From assembly GCA_025612245.1 (NCBI GenBank), contig JAAXKQ010000002.1, forward strand, positions 62,001-126,000: a stretch of 64,000 bases of DNA, in the 5' to 3' direction. The notes under the pieces were generated by a model that made no database searches, had not been told where the DNA came from, and worked only from the letters and a program-made list of their open reading frames with translations. This stretch comes from Ignavibacteria bacterium (GTDB taxonomy: Bacteria > Bacteroidota > Ignavibacteria > Ignavibacteriales > SURF-24). Below are positions 25,365 through 34,236 of this stretch, one piece after another. Made by a program: the position numbers and the translations under genes. Positions within the stretch are counted from its first letter, which is position 1; every line of letters starts with the position of its first letter.

Positions 25365-26345
25365 TTATTTCTGACCGGCCATTTTACTTTCCGTAAGGGG
25401 TAATATTCCTTTGGTTTCATTTATGAAGGAATTTATGTCAGCTGACCAGAGTATGGGGTTATAGCCAATACATCTGCTAAAAATGACTTTCCCCCTTGAG
25501 TCTGCAACTAATACGTAGAACCTGGCATTTACATGATGCTGAGCTTCACGTTCAATGGCAAACGGTATGTATATTACTGAAGTGGTATCTTTAAGCTCAA
25601 TCGAGGCACTTTCTCCCCAGCCCAAAGGTGTAGCCTTGCCGGAATAGCAATCATCAAGTATTTGTCCATAGTATTTAAGGTAGCGATCGAAGTTATCCGT
25701 GTCTTTGTCAATAAGCTCTACCGTCTGGTTATTTTCCCCGAGTAATGTCTTCAGGTGGCCCATTATTCCCGATTCTGTGGCCGGGTAATGCACGAGTTCC
25801 TTTTTACCATTCTCATATACGGTGGTGACAGAAAAAGGCAGAAGAATTATGTTCTTTGTTGATTTTGAAAGCATACCGGTGTTCCCAAAATCGCTGCAAG
25901 AAGAACAATCGTTAAAAGCAATAAAGGACTGATCGGAGGCATCAGGAGGAGCCAGTAAGTTTTCATAGGTTAGACTATCTACAGCCGGGCCATGATAAGC
26001 ATAAGCCATAGCCTTTATCCTGTAGCAGGTGCTAAAGCCGTCCGGTTTCTTGACCTCAATGAGCTTAATTGCATCTGCTCCGATTTTTTTTGCTCTTTCA
26101 ATTGCTATTACTAAGACATCACGGAAACTGCAATTTGCCGCAAGGCCGGCATCAAATACATTTATCTGTCCCAATGGTACACACTCATCGATGAGTCTGT
26201 CCTCAGGCTCAGCAATGATCATATTGTAATCCTTTGGCTTCGGGGGCCGGTTCTCCTTGAGCGAAGTTACGTTGACTGCCGGGCCGCACGAGAAAAACGT
26301 AAATGAGACTATGGATGAGATAAGTAATAAGTTAAAATATTTCAT
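25365..26345 (-). CDS. Hypothetical lipoprotein
   Basis: 326 residues. The signal peptide ends in FFSC (Cys20), so it is an acylated envelope protein. Residues 40-115 (YNMIIAEPEDRLIDECVPLG, then VLVIAIERAKKIGADAIKLI) resemble the small alpha/beta fold of RcsF/DUF4156-like lipoproteins, in which GADAI marks a conserved helix-strand junction. The C-terminal half has a second alpha/beta region (IYIPFAIEREAQHHVNARFY, VADSRGKVIFSRCIGYNP) that I do not recognise. It is transcribed alone and is convergent with hutH. No function proposed. Confidence 0.65.
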   Translation of the reverse strand: MKYFNLLLISSIVSFTFFSCGPAVNVTSLKENRPPKPKDYNMIIAEPEDRLIDECVPLGQINVFDAGLAANCSFRDVLVIAIERAKKIGADAIKLIEVKKPDGFSTCYRIKAMAYAYHGPAVDSLTYENLLAPPDASDQSFIAFNDCSSCSDFGNTGMLSKSTKNIILLPFSVTTVYENGKKELVHYPATESGIMGHLKTLLGENNQTVELIDKDTDNFDRYLKYYGQILDDCYSGKATPLGWGESASIELKDTTSVIYIPFAIEREAQHHVNARFYVLVADSRGKVIFSRCIGYNPILWSADINSFINETKGILPLTESKMAGQK

Positions 26346-26775
26346 TCAATACACTCCCGTATACTTTTTTAGATGGAGACTGTCTCCTCGCTTAATTAAT
26401 AACATATAGCTTGTCATATGCTCCTATTGTATAGATTTCATGCCGTCTTCATTATAAGCTATAGGATCAACAGAAATACAAAACGAGTCTTAAAAGGTAT
26501 TAAGTCTTACAAAAGAAATTATATTGAAATTCATTTATGCTGGGAAACATATAAAGAATCGTTTCCAGGCAGAAATATATGCTTCACATAAACAGAAGGC
26601 AAATCTTATGTCCGTCTTGCTATTACATGACTTGCCTGCAAAGTATAGAATAGCCTCCGGCAGTTCAATTAACTGCATATTAGGCCGCTAACCTATGGAG
26701 CTATTCTTTTTGAAGAGAGGGGCAGCGGTACCAGCGCTGTCCCTTTCGTAATTGTTTTCTTAGCTTTTTTCTCCT
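26346..26775. other. 430-base intergenic region between two lipoprotein genes
   Basis: No convincing gene. The main structure is a 9-bp hairpin at 26719-26743 (GGGGCAGCG with CGCTGTCCC), 30 bases past the stop of the propeller lipoprotein gene on the minus strand. It may terminate that gene, although only a poor T-run follows. The rest is AT-rich and presumably carries the promoter of the 25365-26345 gene. Confidence 0.45.
26719..26743 (-). terminator. Hairpin downstream of the propeller lipoprotein gene
   Basis: A 9-bp stem with one G-T pair and a 7-nt loop, about 33 bases after the minus-strand stop. No clean T-tract on the minus strand. Weak call. Confidence 0.35.
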
Positions 26776-27846
26776 TTAGTCGTTTAATTTCCCGTGCAGC
26801 ACCAGTGTTTTACCTCTATCCAGGGCTAGAAAGAATACGTCTTTTTCAAGAATTACGGGCACGGCTATTATAATCATTGTAGGTGAAGGGGAATGATATA
26901 TGTACTGAATGTCAGTCCCGTTATAATGTGCCAGACCGTCTTGCATCCTGATGATAATGTCTCTTTCGCTTCTGCCATAACAGCAGTAGCCGTAATTTAT
27001 ATTGTCAACTGAGAGCACCTTAACTAGAAGACCATCTTCATATCTAAAGAAATTATACCCTATTGAAAAATAAACCTTACCGTTCATAATCAAATTGTTA
27101 CCCATAATAATTTTGCTTATAGAATTGGAGAATAATTTTTCCAACTTTCCATTATTAGTTAGCTGGTAATATATGTCTGAATTATTGTAATCCTGAAAAG
27201 TAAACGACCAGACAAAAATCTTTCCTTCGCTCTTTCTAACGGATAGGAACTGAGAATTAAAGTCTCCACGGCAGACTTCCTTCCAGGTATTGCCGTCATA
27301 ATGCAGAACAAAGCCCTTAATGGATTCCGGTTCATAAGCAGAAGTCTTGTACAGAATAAAGCCGCATGCATATACGTCATCAGGCCTGGAGCCCCAGATG
27401 TCGCAGATGTCGACAAAATGGGTGCCATCTACCTCAAAGTCAAAGTTTAAGGTCCACTCCCTGCCGTCATAGTGCAGTATCTGTCCGTCATTTGAACCCA
27501 TCCAAACGTCATCCTTGCTGAATCCGAAGATGCTAAACCCGTTGACGAGAACATCCAGCGCTTTCCAGGTCCGTCCGTCAAAGTGCTGCATCCCTTGACC
27601 TGCAGGCCCTCCTGTCCCGCAGACCCATACATCACCGGCTGCTGAACCCCAGATGGATTCTCCCGGGTTTACAGGCATATAAAGAGTATCCACTTTCCAG
27701 ACGTAGTCCCGCCTTCCAGGAATGGAGGGATCTTCGGGTGCAAGAGAGTTGGGCTTTCCGCATCCCAAGTCCAGCAGGGAAAGAATGGCAAGAGAAAAAA
27801 ACAGTAATATGGCTGATGAGCAGTGATGCCTTAATGAGTCTTTCAT
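26776..27846 (-). CDS. Beta-propeller-like lipoprotein
   Basis: 356 residues with a lipoprotein signal ending in LDLGC (Cys29). After a Pro-rich linker come repeats of the form W-G-SAAGDVWVCGTGG...HFDGRTWK, FGFSKDDVWMGSNDGQILHYDGREWT, IWGSRPDDVYACGF...LHYDGNTWKE. This DVWxxG...HYDGxxW pattern is a propeller repeat seen in secreted bacterial proteins, and it differs from the repeats in the lipoprotein at 7187-8650. Probably surface or periplasmic and ligand-binding. It stands alone, with 430 and 700 base gaps on its two sides. Confidence 0.72.
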   Translation of the reverse strand: MKDSLRHHCSSAILLFFSLAILSLLDLGCGKPNSLAPEDPSIPGRRDYVWKVDTLYMPVNPGESIWGSAAGDVWVCGTGGPAGQGMQHFDGRTWKALDVLVNGFSIFGFSKDDVWMGSNDGQILHYDGREWTLNFDFEVDGTHFVDICDIWGSRPDDVYACGFILYKTSAYEPESIKGFVLHYDGNTWKEVCRGDFNSQFLSVRKSEGKIFVWSFTFQDYNNSDIYYQLTNNGKLEKLFSNSISKIIMGNNLIMNGKVYFSIGYNFFRYEDGLLVKVLSVDNINYGYCCYGRSERDIIIRMQDGLAHYNGTDIQYIYHSPSPTMIIIAVPVILEKDVFFLALDRGKTLVLHGKLND

Positions 27847-27941
27847 ATTTTTACCCCAAAAGGATAGAAAGTGTAATAGCCATTATTCAGGATGGGAAAC
27901 GAATTATTTTTATATGGATGATCCAGAGCTTACTTATTTCT

Positions 27942-27969
27942 AAAATAACTTACGCTGGTAAGTTATTTT
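27942..27969 (-). terminator. 12-bp hairpin directly after a small minus-strand ORF
   Basis: AAAATAACTTAC and GTAAGTTATTTT pair perfectly with a 4-nt loop. On the minus strand it starts 4 bases after the TGA at 27974-27976 and ends in TTATTTTAG, so it has the form of an intrinsic terminator. Confidence 0.5.
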
Positions 27970-27973
27970 GGTC

Positions 27974-28150
27974 TCAGGCTTCCTTTTGAGGCGGAGCCAC
28001 TGGGAAAATCATTCTTAATGGGGTTCTCACTACGGGAGTGGAAGATGAGTAGTATTGGTGGCTGGAGAAAGGAGAGGCTGTCTTAAGAGCCCGTTTAATC
28101 TGTTTCATCGGAAGATCCATGAAATATTTATGATTTAATTTAAGGATCAT
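27974..28150 (-). CDS. Possible small protein or gene remnant
   Basis: 58 codons from the ATG at 28150, or 48 from the ATG at 28120. The core reads MKQIKRALKTASPFSSHQYY and ends in IFPVAPPQKEA. There is no recognisable domain and no ribosome-binding site before either ATG. What supports it is the terminator-like hairpin placed four bases after its stop codon. It may be the surviving end of a decayed gene. Low confidence. Confidence 0.22.
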   Translation of the reverse strand: MILKLNHKYFMDLPMKQIKRALKTASPFSSHQYYSSSTPVVRTPLRMIFPVAPPQKEA

Positions 28151-28546
28151 CAGAAATAACAAAACAGAGAACCTGACCTGGGAATGTCTTTTGATCTATA
28201 CAGAAGTTACTTTACCGGAATTCTTTATCATAAAATCAGTTCTTATGGATATGTTCCATGAGGAAAAGATTCTCTCCGGTCAAGATAAATCGATGTCTTT
28301 GCCTCATCTGCATTCAAGTTAAGGGAATTATTATTTCCTGTCAAGGAAAATTTTACCTTATCCCTGCTACCCGGTTTGAATGTTTTTCCATCTAAAAAGC
28401 AGTAGCTGTTTTGTTTGAATGCTGCAATTTATCTAACTTTGATAAAGTGATTAAAAATAATTTTAAGGAAGTTCAAATACAGTAATATTCCTATTTAAAT
28501 AGGAAATCTTCACACAATTACTTTCATCAAATAAAGGGTTACAGAA

Positions 28547-29215
28547 ATGTCAAAAAGAGTTGCTTTAATTACTGTTTTTTTACTCATCTCTCAATTTGAA
28601 CTTTTTTCTCAAAACAATGTCCCCTCTCCTTTCTATGTCTCTTTGAACATCGGCGGGTTTATTTCAGCACGGGAAGGTTTCAGCGAGGTATACGATTCAA
28701 GACTGGGGTTTTCTTTCGGCGGGGGGCTGGGGCTTCCATTATCCTCCCAAATGTATCTTACGGGAAGAGCCACTTACTTCTCAAAGTCCGGCGTGCCATT
28801 TACATATAATTACCATTATGATCGTGAGAATGGAGACTTAACAGGCATCACCAGGACAAAGGACGGATCGGCAACATACAAGCAATGGATGATTAACGGG
28901 GGACTGGAATATAAGATCCCTCTTTCGGACATCCTTACCTTATATCCAATGGCGGGGCTTACCTATTCCAAGTATACCGAAGAAAGTAAAAGTTCCGATG
29001 GACGGCTTGGCTCGACTACAGACGCTTCGGGAATGATAGGCTATTATGCCGGGACGGGATTAGAGGGAAAACTTAATGCAATACCATTGACAGTCTTTGC
29101 AGAGGCGTACTACAATTTCCTGCGGCAGTCACTGCTTGGCATAACCGGCAATGTCGGCGGAGCCAATCTTAATGCCGGCGTTAGATATTACCTGGGACAA
29201 AAAAAGAGCCGGTAA
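28547..29215 (+). CDS. Small outer-membrane beta-barrel protein
   Basis: 222 residues. A signal peptide (ALITVFLLISQFELFSQ) is followed by alternating amphipathic strands with aromatic girdles (PFYVSLNIGGFIS, GFSFGGGLGLPLS, MYLTGRATYFSK, WMINGGLEYKI, LTLYPMAGLTYSKY, GMIGYYAGTGLEGK, LTVFAEAYYNFL) and a C-terminal strand NLNAGVRYYLG, the usual pattern of 8-stranded OmpA/OmpW-like barrels. AAAGGG upstream supports the ATG. Monocistronic, ending at a strong terminator. Specific role unknown. Confidence 0.78.
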   Translation: MSKRVALITVFLLISQFELFSQNNVPSPFYVSLNIGGFISAREGFSEVYDSRLGFSFGGGLGLPLSSQMYLTGRATYFSKSGVPFTYNYHYDRENGDLTGITRTKDGSATYKQWMINGGLEYKIPLSDILTLYPMAGLTYSKYTEESKSSDGRLGSTTDASGMIGYYAGTGLEGKLNAIPLTVFAEAYYNFLRQSLLGITGNVGGANLNAGVRYYLGQKKSR

Positions 29216-29256
29216 GTTTTAATTGCATGATGCCTGTCAGGTAGGATAATGAAAGA

Positions 29257-29301
29257 AAAGCACAAAGACGAATTAAAGTCGTCTTTGTGCTTTAATTTTT
29301 T
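29257..29301. terminator. Strong intrinsic terminator
   Basis: A 15-bp perfect stem (29257-29271 with 29279-29293), a 7-nt loop and AATTTTTTT on the plus strand. It ends the outer-membrane protein transcript; the A-rich left flank could also serve the convergent gene at 29342-29647. Confidence 0.88.
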
Positions 29302-29341
29302 TATGGGCGGAAAAAAAGCTGCGCCCGGGTACAAAAAAAGA

Positions 29342-29647
29342 TCAGACCTTTGTAATATTTATTATACCGGAAAGGGGAATTTCCCTTTTCGAGGATATGA
29401 TGACGGATATAATTTCGTCTTCCGAGAGCCCCAGCTCCTTCAGTGTTCTTTTCAGGAGCGCCCTTTCCAGTTCCCTTCTTATTGTGTCTTCAAGCAATGA
29501 TATCCGGTAGCCATGGAACTCAAAGTCCTTATTGCCGCTTTCAAGGAGTTCATTATGGAACTCATCCATCAGCCTCATATATTCATCTTTTAACCTGTCG
29601 TATTCTTCCTTCAGTTCAATCAGGCGCTTTGCCTTATCCTCCAGCAT
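29342..29647 (-). CDS. Hypothetical coiled-coil protein
   Basis: 101 residues from the ATG at 29647, chosen over a GTG one codon upstream because GGAG lies 8 bases before it. Residues 1-35 form a highly charged coiled coil (AKRLIELKEEYDRLKDEYMR). The C-terminal part includes LKELGLSEDEIISVIISSKR. It is soluble with no signal peptide. The small size and coiled coil suggest an adaptor or regulatory protein, but I do not recognise the family. Confidence 0.6.
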   Translation of the reverse strand: MLEDKAKRLIELKEEYDRLKDEYMRLMDEFHNELLESGNKDFEFHGYRISLLEDTIRRELERALLKRTLKELGLSEDEIISVIISSKREIPLSGIINITKV

Positions 29648-29751
29648 CACATTTTCTCCATAGTTATATAATTATAAGTATGGAAAACGTTCCTCTAAAT
29701 CAATCCACTTAAAAAATGAATTTCCTTAGAAGCCGGATGCCCGGGGAAAGG

Positions 29752-31137
29752 CTATTCAGGATTAAACAGGAGCATTACTTCCAGGTTTGGCGTTCCGGGG
29801 AACATATCCAGGGGAACTACCCGTTTAAGGCGGTAGCCGTTTTTTGTCCATAGCTTCAGTTCCCTTGGTATTTCATCCACTCCGCAGAAAATGTGGATTA
29901 CCTTTAAGGGATTTCTTTCTGTAACCGATTTTATCACGCCTGTAGCTGTTCCCTGCCTCGGGGGATCGAGGAGGAAGACTTCAGGTTTCCCGTCCTGGGG
30001 AAGTGAATCTTCCAGAGTCTGGCTTTCAATTTTGTGTGCTAAGAACCTTACCCTGCCTTTATGTGAAAAGTAAGGGGTGTTTTCAATTGCGGATTTAACG
30101 GATGCTCCCTCGGCTTCAATGCCGGTGGCTTCAGAAAAGCTGTCCGCCAGGAAGTGAGTAAAGAGCCCGTAGCCGCAGAAAAGGTCAATAAAACGCGCGT
30201 CTTTTTCGGGAACGCTTAGCATTTCCTTTGCCAGATCCAGCATCACGGGAACCATTGAAAGGTTGACCTGGGAGAACGATGTGGGGTGAAAGGAATATTT
30301 TTTGCCGTTTACCATAAGAAAGATCTTATCGGCCCCGAAAAGTTTCTTGAAGTTCATCTGGTCCTTCGGTCTCAGGTTTTCAAGGTAATATTCCGAGCGC
30401 GTGGGATCCAGGTAAATGAAAGATGAGGCTATATTTACTTCCAGCTTCTGCATCTGGAGTGAAAGCGCCCTGAGTTTTCTTACAATTTCTGCATTTAACG
30501 TGTGCACATTAAATATGACCGTAAACTCCGTATAACTGCCGCGGATAATGAGGTAATTAAGGTTAAAGCCAATGAGCCTGAATGCGGGTTCGTTTATTTT
30601 GTCCAAAAGGAACTTATAAATGGCATTATGCTCCTCGGGTTCAAGCTCCGAATAGCTGAAGAGGTTCTCCCCTGAAGGCCTATGGCTTTCGCTGAAGAAA
30701 AGGTGGAATCTTCCCTTAAGGTTTACGACCCTTCTTTTTGTCGTGGTGCGGTAATGCCTTGCTTTTGGCGAGCGCCTGATGGCTTCGGGCTTTAATGGGA
30801 GCCTGTTTAACTGCCAGAATTCGGCAAATGCGTCGTTCTTAAGCCTGAGCTCCGCTTCGTAGTCCATAGCGGAGAGAGGTTCAATGTCGTCTTTTTTTAC
30901 TTCCCTAGGAATGCTCCTGAGTAAAATTCCGGAGAATGAGCCCGCACCGGCTTCTTCCGCCTTTATGGGGCTATCTTTTTTTACACGCAGGCTTGCAGGC
31001 CTGAAATTGTTTTCTTCCCTGTTTTTTTTAACGGGTCTGCCGGACTTATCCGGAGCGTTAAATTTTTCTGTTTTGTCTTGTTTTCCAATCCTGTGAGGTC
31101 TTTCAGTCCCGGATGGTCTATTATAATTTCGCTTCAT
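29752..31137 (-). CDS. RNA uracil-C5 methyltransferase-like protein (TrmA/RlmD family)
   Basis: 461 residues. A disordered basic N-terminal tail of about 85 residues precedes the domain. The Rossmann methyltransferase core has FIDLFCGYGLFTHFLA as AdoMet motif I, ATGIEAEGASV, and the catalytic acidic segment VFLLDPPRQG. The catalytic Cys region reads IHIFCGVDEIPRELK, matching the usual SCNP(x)TLARDL position, and DMFPGTPNLEVMLLF ends the domain as in TrmA/RumA proteins. It lacks an N-terminal TRAM domain and 4Fe-4S cysteines. Probably forms 5-methyluridine in rRNA or tRNA using S-adenosylmethionine. Confidence 0.82.
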   Translation of the reverse strand: MKRNYNRPSGTERPHRIGKQDKTEKFNAPDKSGRPVKKNREENNFRPASLRVKKDSPIKAEEAGAGSFSGILLRSIPREVKKDDIEPLSAMDYEAELRLKNDAFAEFWQLNRLPLKPEAIRRSPKARHYRTTTKRRVVNLKGRFHLFFSESHRPSGENLFSYSELEPEEHNAIYKFLLDKINEPAFRLIGFNLNYLIIRGSYTEFTVIFNVHTLNAEIVRKLRALSLQMQKLEVNIASSFIYLDPTRSEYYLENLRPKDQMNFKKLFGADKIFLMVNGKKYSFHPTSFSQVNLSMVPVMLDLAKEMLSVPEKDARFIDLFCGYGLFTHFLADSFSEATGIEAEGASVKSAIENTPYFSHKGRVRFLAHKIESQTLEDSLPQDGKPEVFLLDPPRQGTATGVIKSVTERNPLKVIHIFCGVDEIPRELKLWTKNGYRLKRVVPLDMFPGTPNLEVMLLFNPE

Positions 31138-31221
31138 AATCCATGTAATTCTTCTTTACTTGAAACGTAGCTTATTTATGCATAAATTCAAAACCCTTTT
31201 TGAATTATTTGATTCTGAATT

Positions 31222-32094
31222 ATGGATAATCTAAAAAATATGGAAAAAACATCTTCTATTATAAAAAGTTACTTGATCATTACACTGGGGCTTTTTATTT
31301 ACGCCCTGGGCTGGACCGCATTTTTAATTCCGTCGAAAATTATTGGCGGCGGATTAAGCGGTGTGGGTACGCTGGTTTATTTCATGACGGGAATTCCCGT
31401 GGGTCTGACATTCCTAGTGCTGAATGCAGTCCTTATAGCCATGTCAATTAGAATTCTCGGTTCCGGATTTGGGATAAAGACAATTTACGCGGTGATAGTT
31501 TTATCCGGATTCCTTTATTTTCTGCAGTATATGATAAAAGCGCCCGTGGTAAAAGATGCCTTTATGGCCTCTATACTGGGCGGAATGCTGGCCGGTGCGG
31601 GTATAGGAATGATCTTTACCCAGGGCGGGAGCTCGGGCGGTACGGATATAATTGCAATGATTATAATAAAGTATAAGAACCTGAGTCCCGGCAAGGTACT
31701 GCTGGTTACAGACGTCATAATAATATGTTCGTCGTACCTGATATTTGGGTCTCTGGAGAAAATTGTTTATGGATGTGTTGTAATGGCTGTTACCACCTAT
31801 ACGATTGATATGCTTCTGGAGGGAGCAAAACAGTCCATGCAGGTCTTCGTTTTCTCAAACAACAATGAGGCCATTGCCGAAAAGATTGGGAAAGATCTCC
31901 ACCGCGGCATAACGTTCCTCAAAGGCAAAGGCTGGTACACCAACGAGGAAAAGGAAGTACTTATGGTAGTGGCCAGAAAAAATGAACTGGGTCTTATACT
32001 CAGAATTGTAAAGGAAGCGGACGAGGATGCATTCCTTTCTTATAACTCCGTAATGGGGGTATTCGGCAAGGGCTTTGAGAAGATAAAGTACTAG
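31222..32094 (+). CDS. YitT-family membrane protein (DUF161 + DUF2179)
   Basis: 290 residues. Five or more membrane helices (LIITLGLFIYALGWTAFLIP, IIGGGLSGVGTLVYFMTGIP, then AGIGMIFTQGGSSGGTDIIA) form the YitT membrane domain, whose GGSSGGTD signature is intact. The cytoplasmic DUF2179 domain is at the C-terminus (GITFLKGKGWYTNEEKEVLM, then AFLSYNSVMGVFGKGFEKIK). Transported substrate unknown; members are inner-membrane proteins. Confidence 0.92.
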   Translation: MDNLKNMEKTSSIIKSYLIITLGLFIYALGWTAFLIPSKIIGGGLSGVGTLVYFMTGIPVGLTFLVLNAVLIAMSIRILGSGFGIKTIYAVIVLSGFLYFLQYMIKAPVVKDAFMASILGGMLAGAGIGMIFTQGGSSGGTDIIAMIIIKYKNLSPGKVLLVTDVIIICSSYLIFGSLEKIVYGCVVMAVTTYTIDMLLEGAKQSMQVFVFSNNNEAIAEKIGKDLHRGITFLKGKGWYTNEEKEVLMVVARKNELGLILRIVKEADEDAFLSYNSVMGVFGKGFEKIKY

Positions 32095-32192
32095 AGCAGT
32101 AAAGCCGGAATTTCAGGAAAATTAAATTATTTTTATATTTGCACATTAATCTGCAATAAATTAAGCAACTAACAAAGGGTAATAGAATATTT

Positions 32193-32687
32193 ATGGAAAA
32201 CTGTCCTTGCGGATCGGGTAAAGCATACAGTGAATGCTGCCTTCCATTGATCAAAGGTGAAAGAGCCGCCCAGACGGCTGAAGAACTGATGAGATCACGG
32301 TTCACGGCTTACGTAAAGCATGAAATAGATTACATTTACGATACAACTCATCCTGAGCACAGGGATGACTTCGACAGGGATGCCACACGTGACTGGTCTG
32401 AAAACTCGGAATGGCTTGGAATAGAAATTAAGAACACTTCCAAAGGCGGCCCGGGCGACGAGGAAGGTGAAGTTGAGTTTATCGCCTCCTTTGCGCAGAA
32501 AGGCATAAGGAAAGATCACCACGAGCTGTCCACTTTCAAGAAGAAAGAGGGCAAATGGTATTTTGAGGATGGAAAGGGTGTTTCTGTAAGGCCTTACGTA
32601 AGGGTGGAAGATAAAATCGGGCGCAACGATCCCTGTCCATGCGGAAGCGGCAAAAAGTATAAAAAATGCTGCGGCAAAGAGCAGTAA
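32193..32687 (+). CDS. YchJ-family (UPF0225) protein with two SEC-C motifs
   Basis: 164 residues. A SEC-C zinc motif opens the protein ([13 protein letters not shown]) and another closes it ([19 protein letters not shown]), flanking the NTF2-like central domain ([39 protein letters not shown]). This is the standard YchJ architecture. The SEC-C motif resembles the SecB/ribosome-binding end of SecA, suggesting ribosome or chaperone association, but the function of the family is not settled. AAAGGGTAA precedes the ATG. Confidence 0.9.
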   Translation: MENCPCGSGKAYSECCLPLIKGERAAQTAEELMRSRFTAYVKHEIDYIYDTTHPEHRDDFDRDATRDWSENSEWLGIEIKNTSKGGPGDEEGEVEFIASFAQKGIRKDHHELSTFKKKEGKWYFEDGKGVSVRPYVRVEDKIGRNDPCPCGSGKKYKKCCGKEQ

Positions 32688-32730
32688 CAATCAGTCATAA
32701 AATTCTTCTTTTTTTAAGGGGCAGCAGTCT

Positions 32731-34056
32731 TTATCTGCTGCCTCTTAGTATCAGCCATCCTACGAGTCCCGAGAGCACAGAAGCCGAGAGAATTCCGATT
32801 TTTGCGAAGCTTAAGAAAGGGCTCTCGCTTCCGAAGGCAAGATTTGCTATAAAAATTGACATTGTAAAGCCGATTCCGGCTACGGCCCCCGTTCCGAGCA
32901 TTGAAACCCAGTTTGCCCCGGCAGGAAGGCTTGCAAGACGAGACTTTACGGCCAGGAAGGAAAAGAACGTAATTCCAAGGGGTTTACCCAGGAACAAGCC
33001 CAGCATGACTCCAATTGTCGAAGGCATGGAATAGGCCTGAGAAAGTTCACTTCCCACGATAACGCCCGCATTTGCAAGCGCAAAAAGGGGCATAATTAAA
33101 TAAGATACCCAGGGCTGAAGCTTATGCTCAATTCTCTGAAGGGGTGTCTGTGCGTTTTCACTGATGGTCGCTAGTCCAAGCAAGGCTTCCTGCTCTTCCT
33201 GCGTAACAAGCGGTGTTGCGGGCGTCTTTGGTGCCCTGTCGTATTCCGTTAAATAGTGTCTGGCCCAGTCGGTGAAATTCCCATTCATGAGCTTTGTTCT
33301 TGCCGGAATTGCAATTGCAGAAAGGACACCCGCAATTGTGGGGTGAACTCCCGTTTTCCAGAGTGCAAACCAGAGCCCAATGCCAAGTATGGCATAAACG
33401 GAGTTTTTGTGGACGTTGAGGCGGTTCATTAAAACCTGCAGTGTAAAGAACGCTGCGGCAGCAATAAGCCAGCCAAGGGAGATGCCGGAGGAATAAAATA
33501 TGGCAATTATTACAACTGCTCCCATGTCATCTGCAATTGCCAGGGCGGCAAGAAAAACCTTGAGACCCAGGGGGACCTTCTTTCCCACCAGCGACATGAT
33601 CCCAATTGCAAATGCAATGTCTGTTGCAGTTGGAATTCCCCAGCCGTGAGCCGAGGGAGTGCCGAAATTAAAGATCAGATAGATCAAGGCTGGAAACAGC
33701 ATTCCCCCGACTGCCGCAATTACGGGAAGAACTGCAAGCCTGGCAGAAGAGAGTTCCCCGGCAAGAATTTCTCTTTTTATTTCGAGTCCCACCAGGAAGA
33801 AGAAAATTGCCATCAGTCCGTCGTTGATCCAGAAATGCAGGGATTCGTCCATTAGAAAGTCTCCAAAGCCAAGGCTGAGCTTTGTGTGCCAAAGGCTGAA
33901 GTAAGACTCCGAGAAAGGCGAATTTGTCCATATTAGCGCCAGGAGTGTAAAGAATAAAAGGAGGATTCCGCTGAAGGTCTCTGCCTGTACGAACTGCTGG
34001 AATGGCTGCAGTATTCTCTTAAAGCGTTTCCTTCCTTCCTGCTGAAGTTTTTTCAT
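32731..34056 (-). CDS. nhaA: Na+/H+ antiporter NhaA
   Basis: 441 residues from the ATG at 34056; a GTG at 34119 would add 21 residues not typical of the family. It expels Na+ in exchange for H+ across the inner membrane. NhaA features: FFLVGLEIKREI, GWGIPTATDIAFAIGI with the paired transport-site aspartates (LAIADDMGAVVIIA), FTMSIFIANLAF, and about 12 hydrophobic helices. An internal loop with acidic residues (TQEEQEALLGLATISE) lies between helices 8 and 9. It is convergent with the YchJ-like gene and divergent from the MFS gene. Confidence 0.95.
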   Translation of the reverse strand: MKKLQQEGRKRFKRILQPFQQFVQAETFSGILLLFFTLLALIWTNSPFSESYFSLWHTKLSLGFGDFLMDESLHFWINDGLMAIFFFLVGLEIKREILAGELSSARLAVLPVIAAVGGMLFPALIYLIFNFGTPSAHGWGIPTATDIAFAIGIMSLVGKKVPLGLKVFLAALAIADDMGAVVIIAIFYSSGISLGWLIAAAAFFTLQVLMNRLNVHKNSVYAILGIGLWFALWKTGVHPTIAGVLSAIAIPARTKLMNGNFTDWARHYLTEYDRAPKTPATPLVTQEEQEALLGLATISENAQTPLQRIEHKLQPWVSYLIMPLFALANAGVIVGSELSQAYSMPSTIGVMLGLFLGKPLGITFFSFLAVKSRLASLPAGANWVSMLGTGAVAGIGFTMSIFIANLAFGSESPFLSFAKIGILSASVLSGLVGWLILRGSR

Positions 34057-34236
34057 AAGAGCACATTTTATTACTGAATAATTATATGATACATAAAACT
34101 CTTTAATTATTCTATTCACCTGCCGGAAAAAGCAGCTGCAAAGTCTTTAATCGGCACGCGGGGAGTCCATGCAATTGACACGGGAGCGAAAATTTTCTAA
34201 GTTTAACTGTAATTTTGAAACGATATGTGTTGAAAG

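Larger units (their letters stand above)
27847..28546. other. 700-base sparse region
   Basis: The longest stretch here without a clear gene. It contains a 12-bp hairpin (27942-27969) and, directly beside it, a possible small minus-strand gene (27974-28150). The remainder (28151-28546) is AT-rich and without other ORFs of note; the promoter of the outer-membrane protein gene at 28547 must lie at its right end. Confidence 0.5.
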
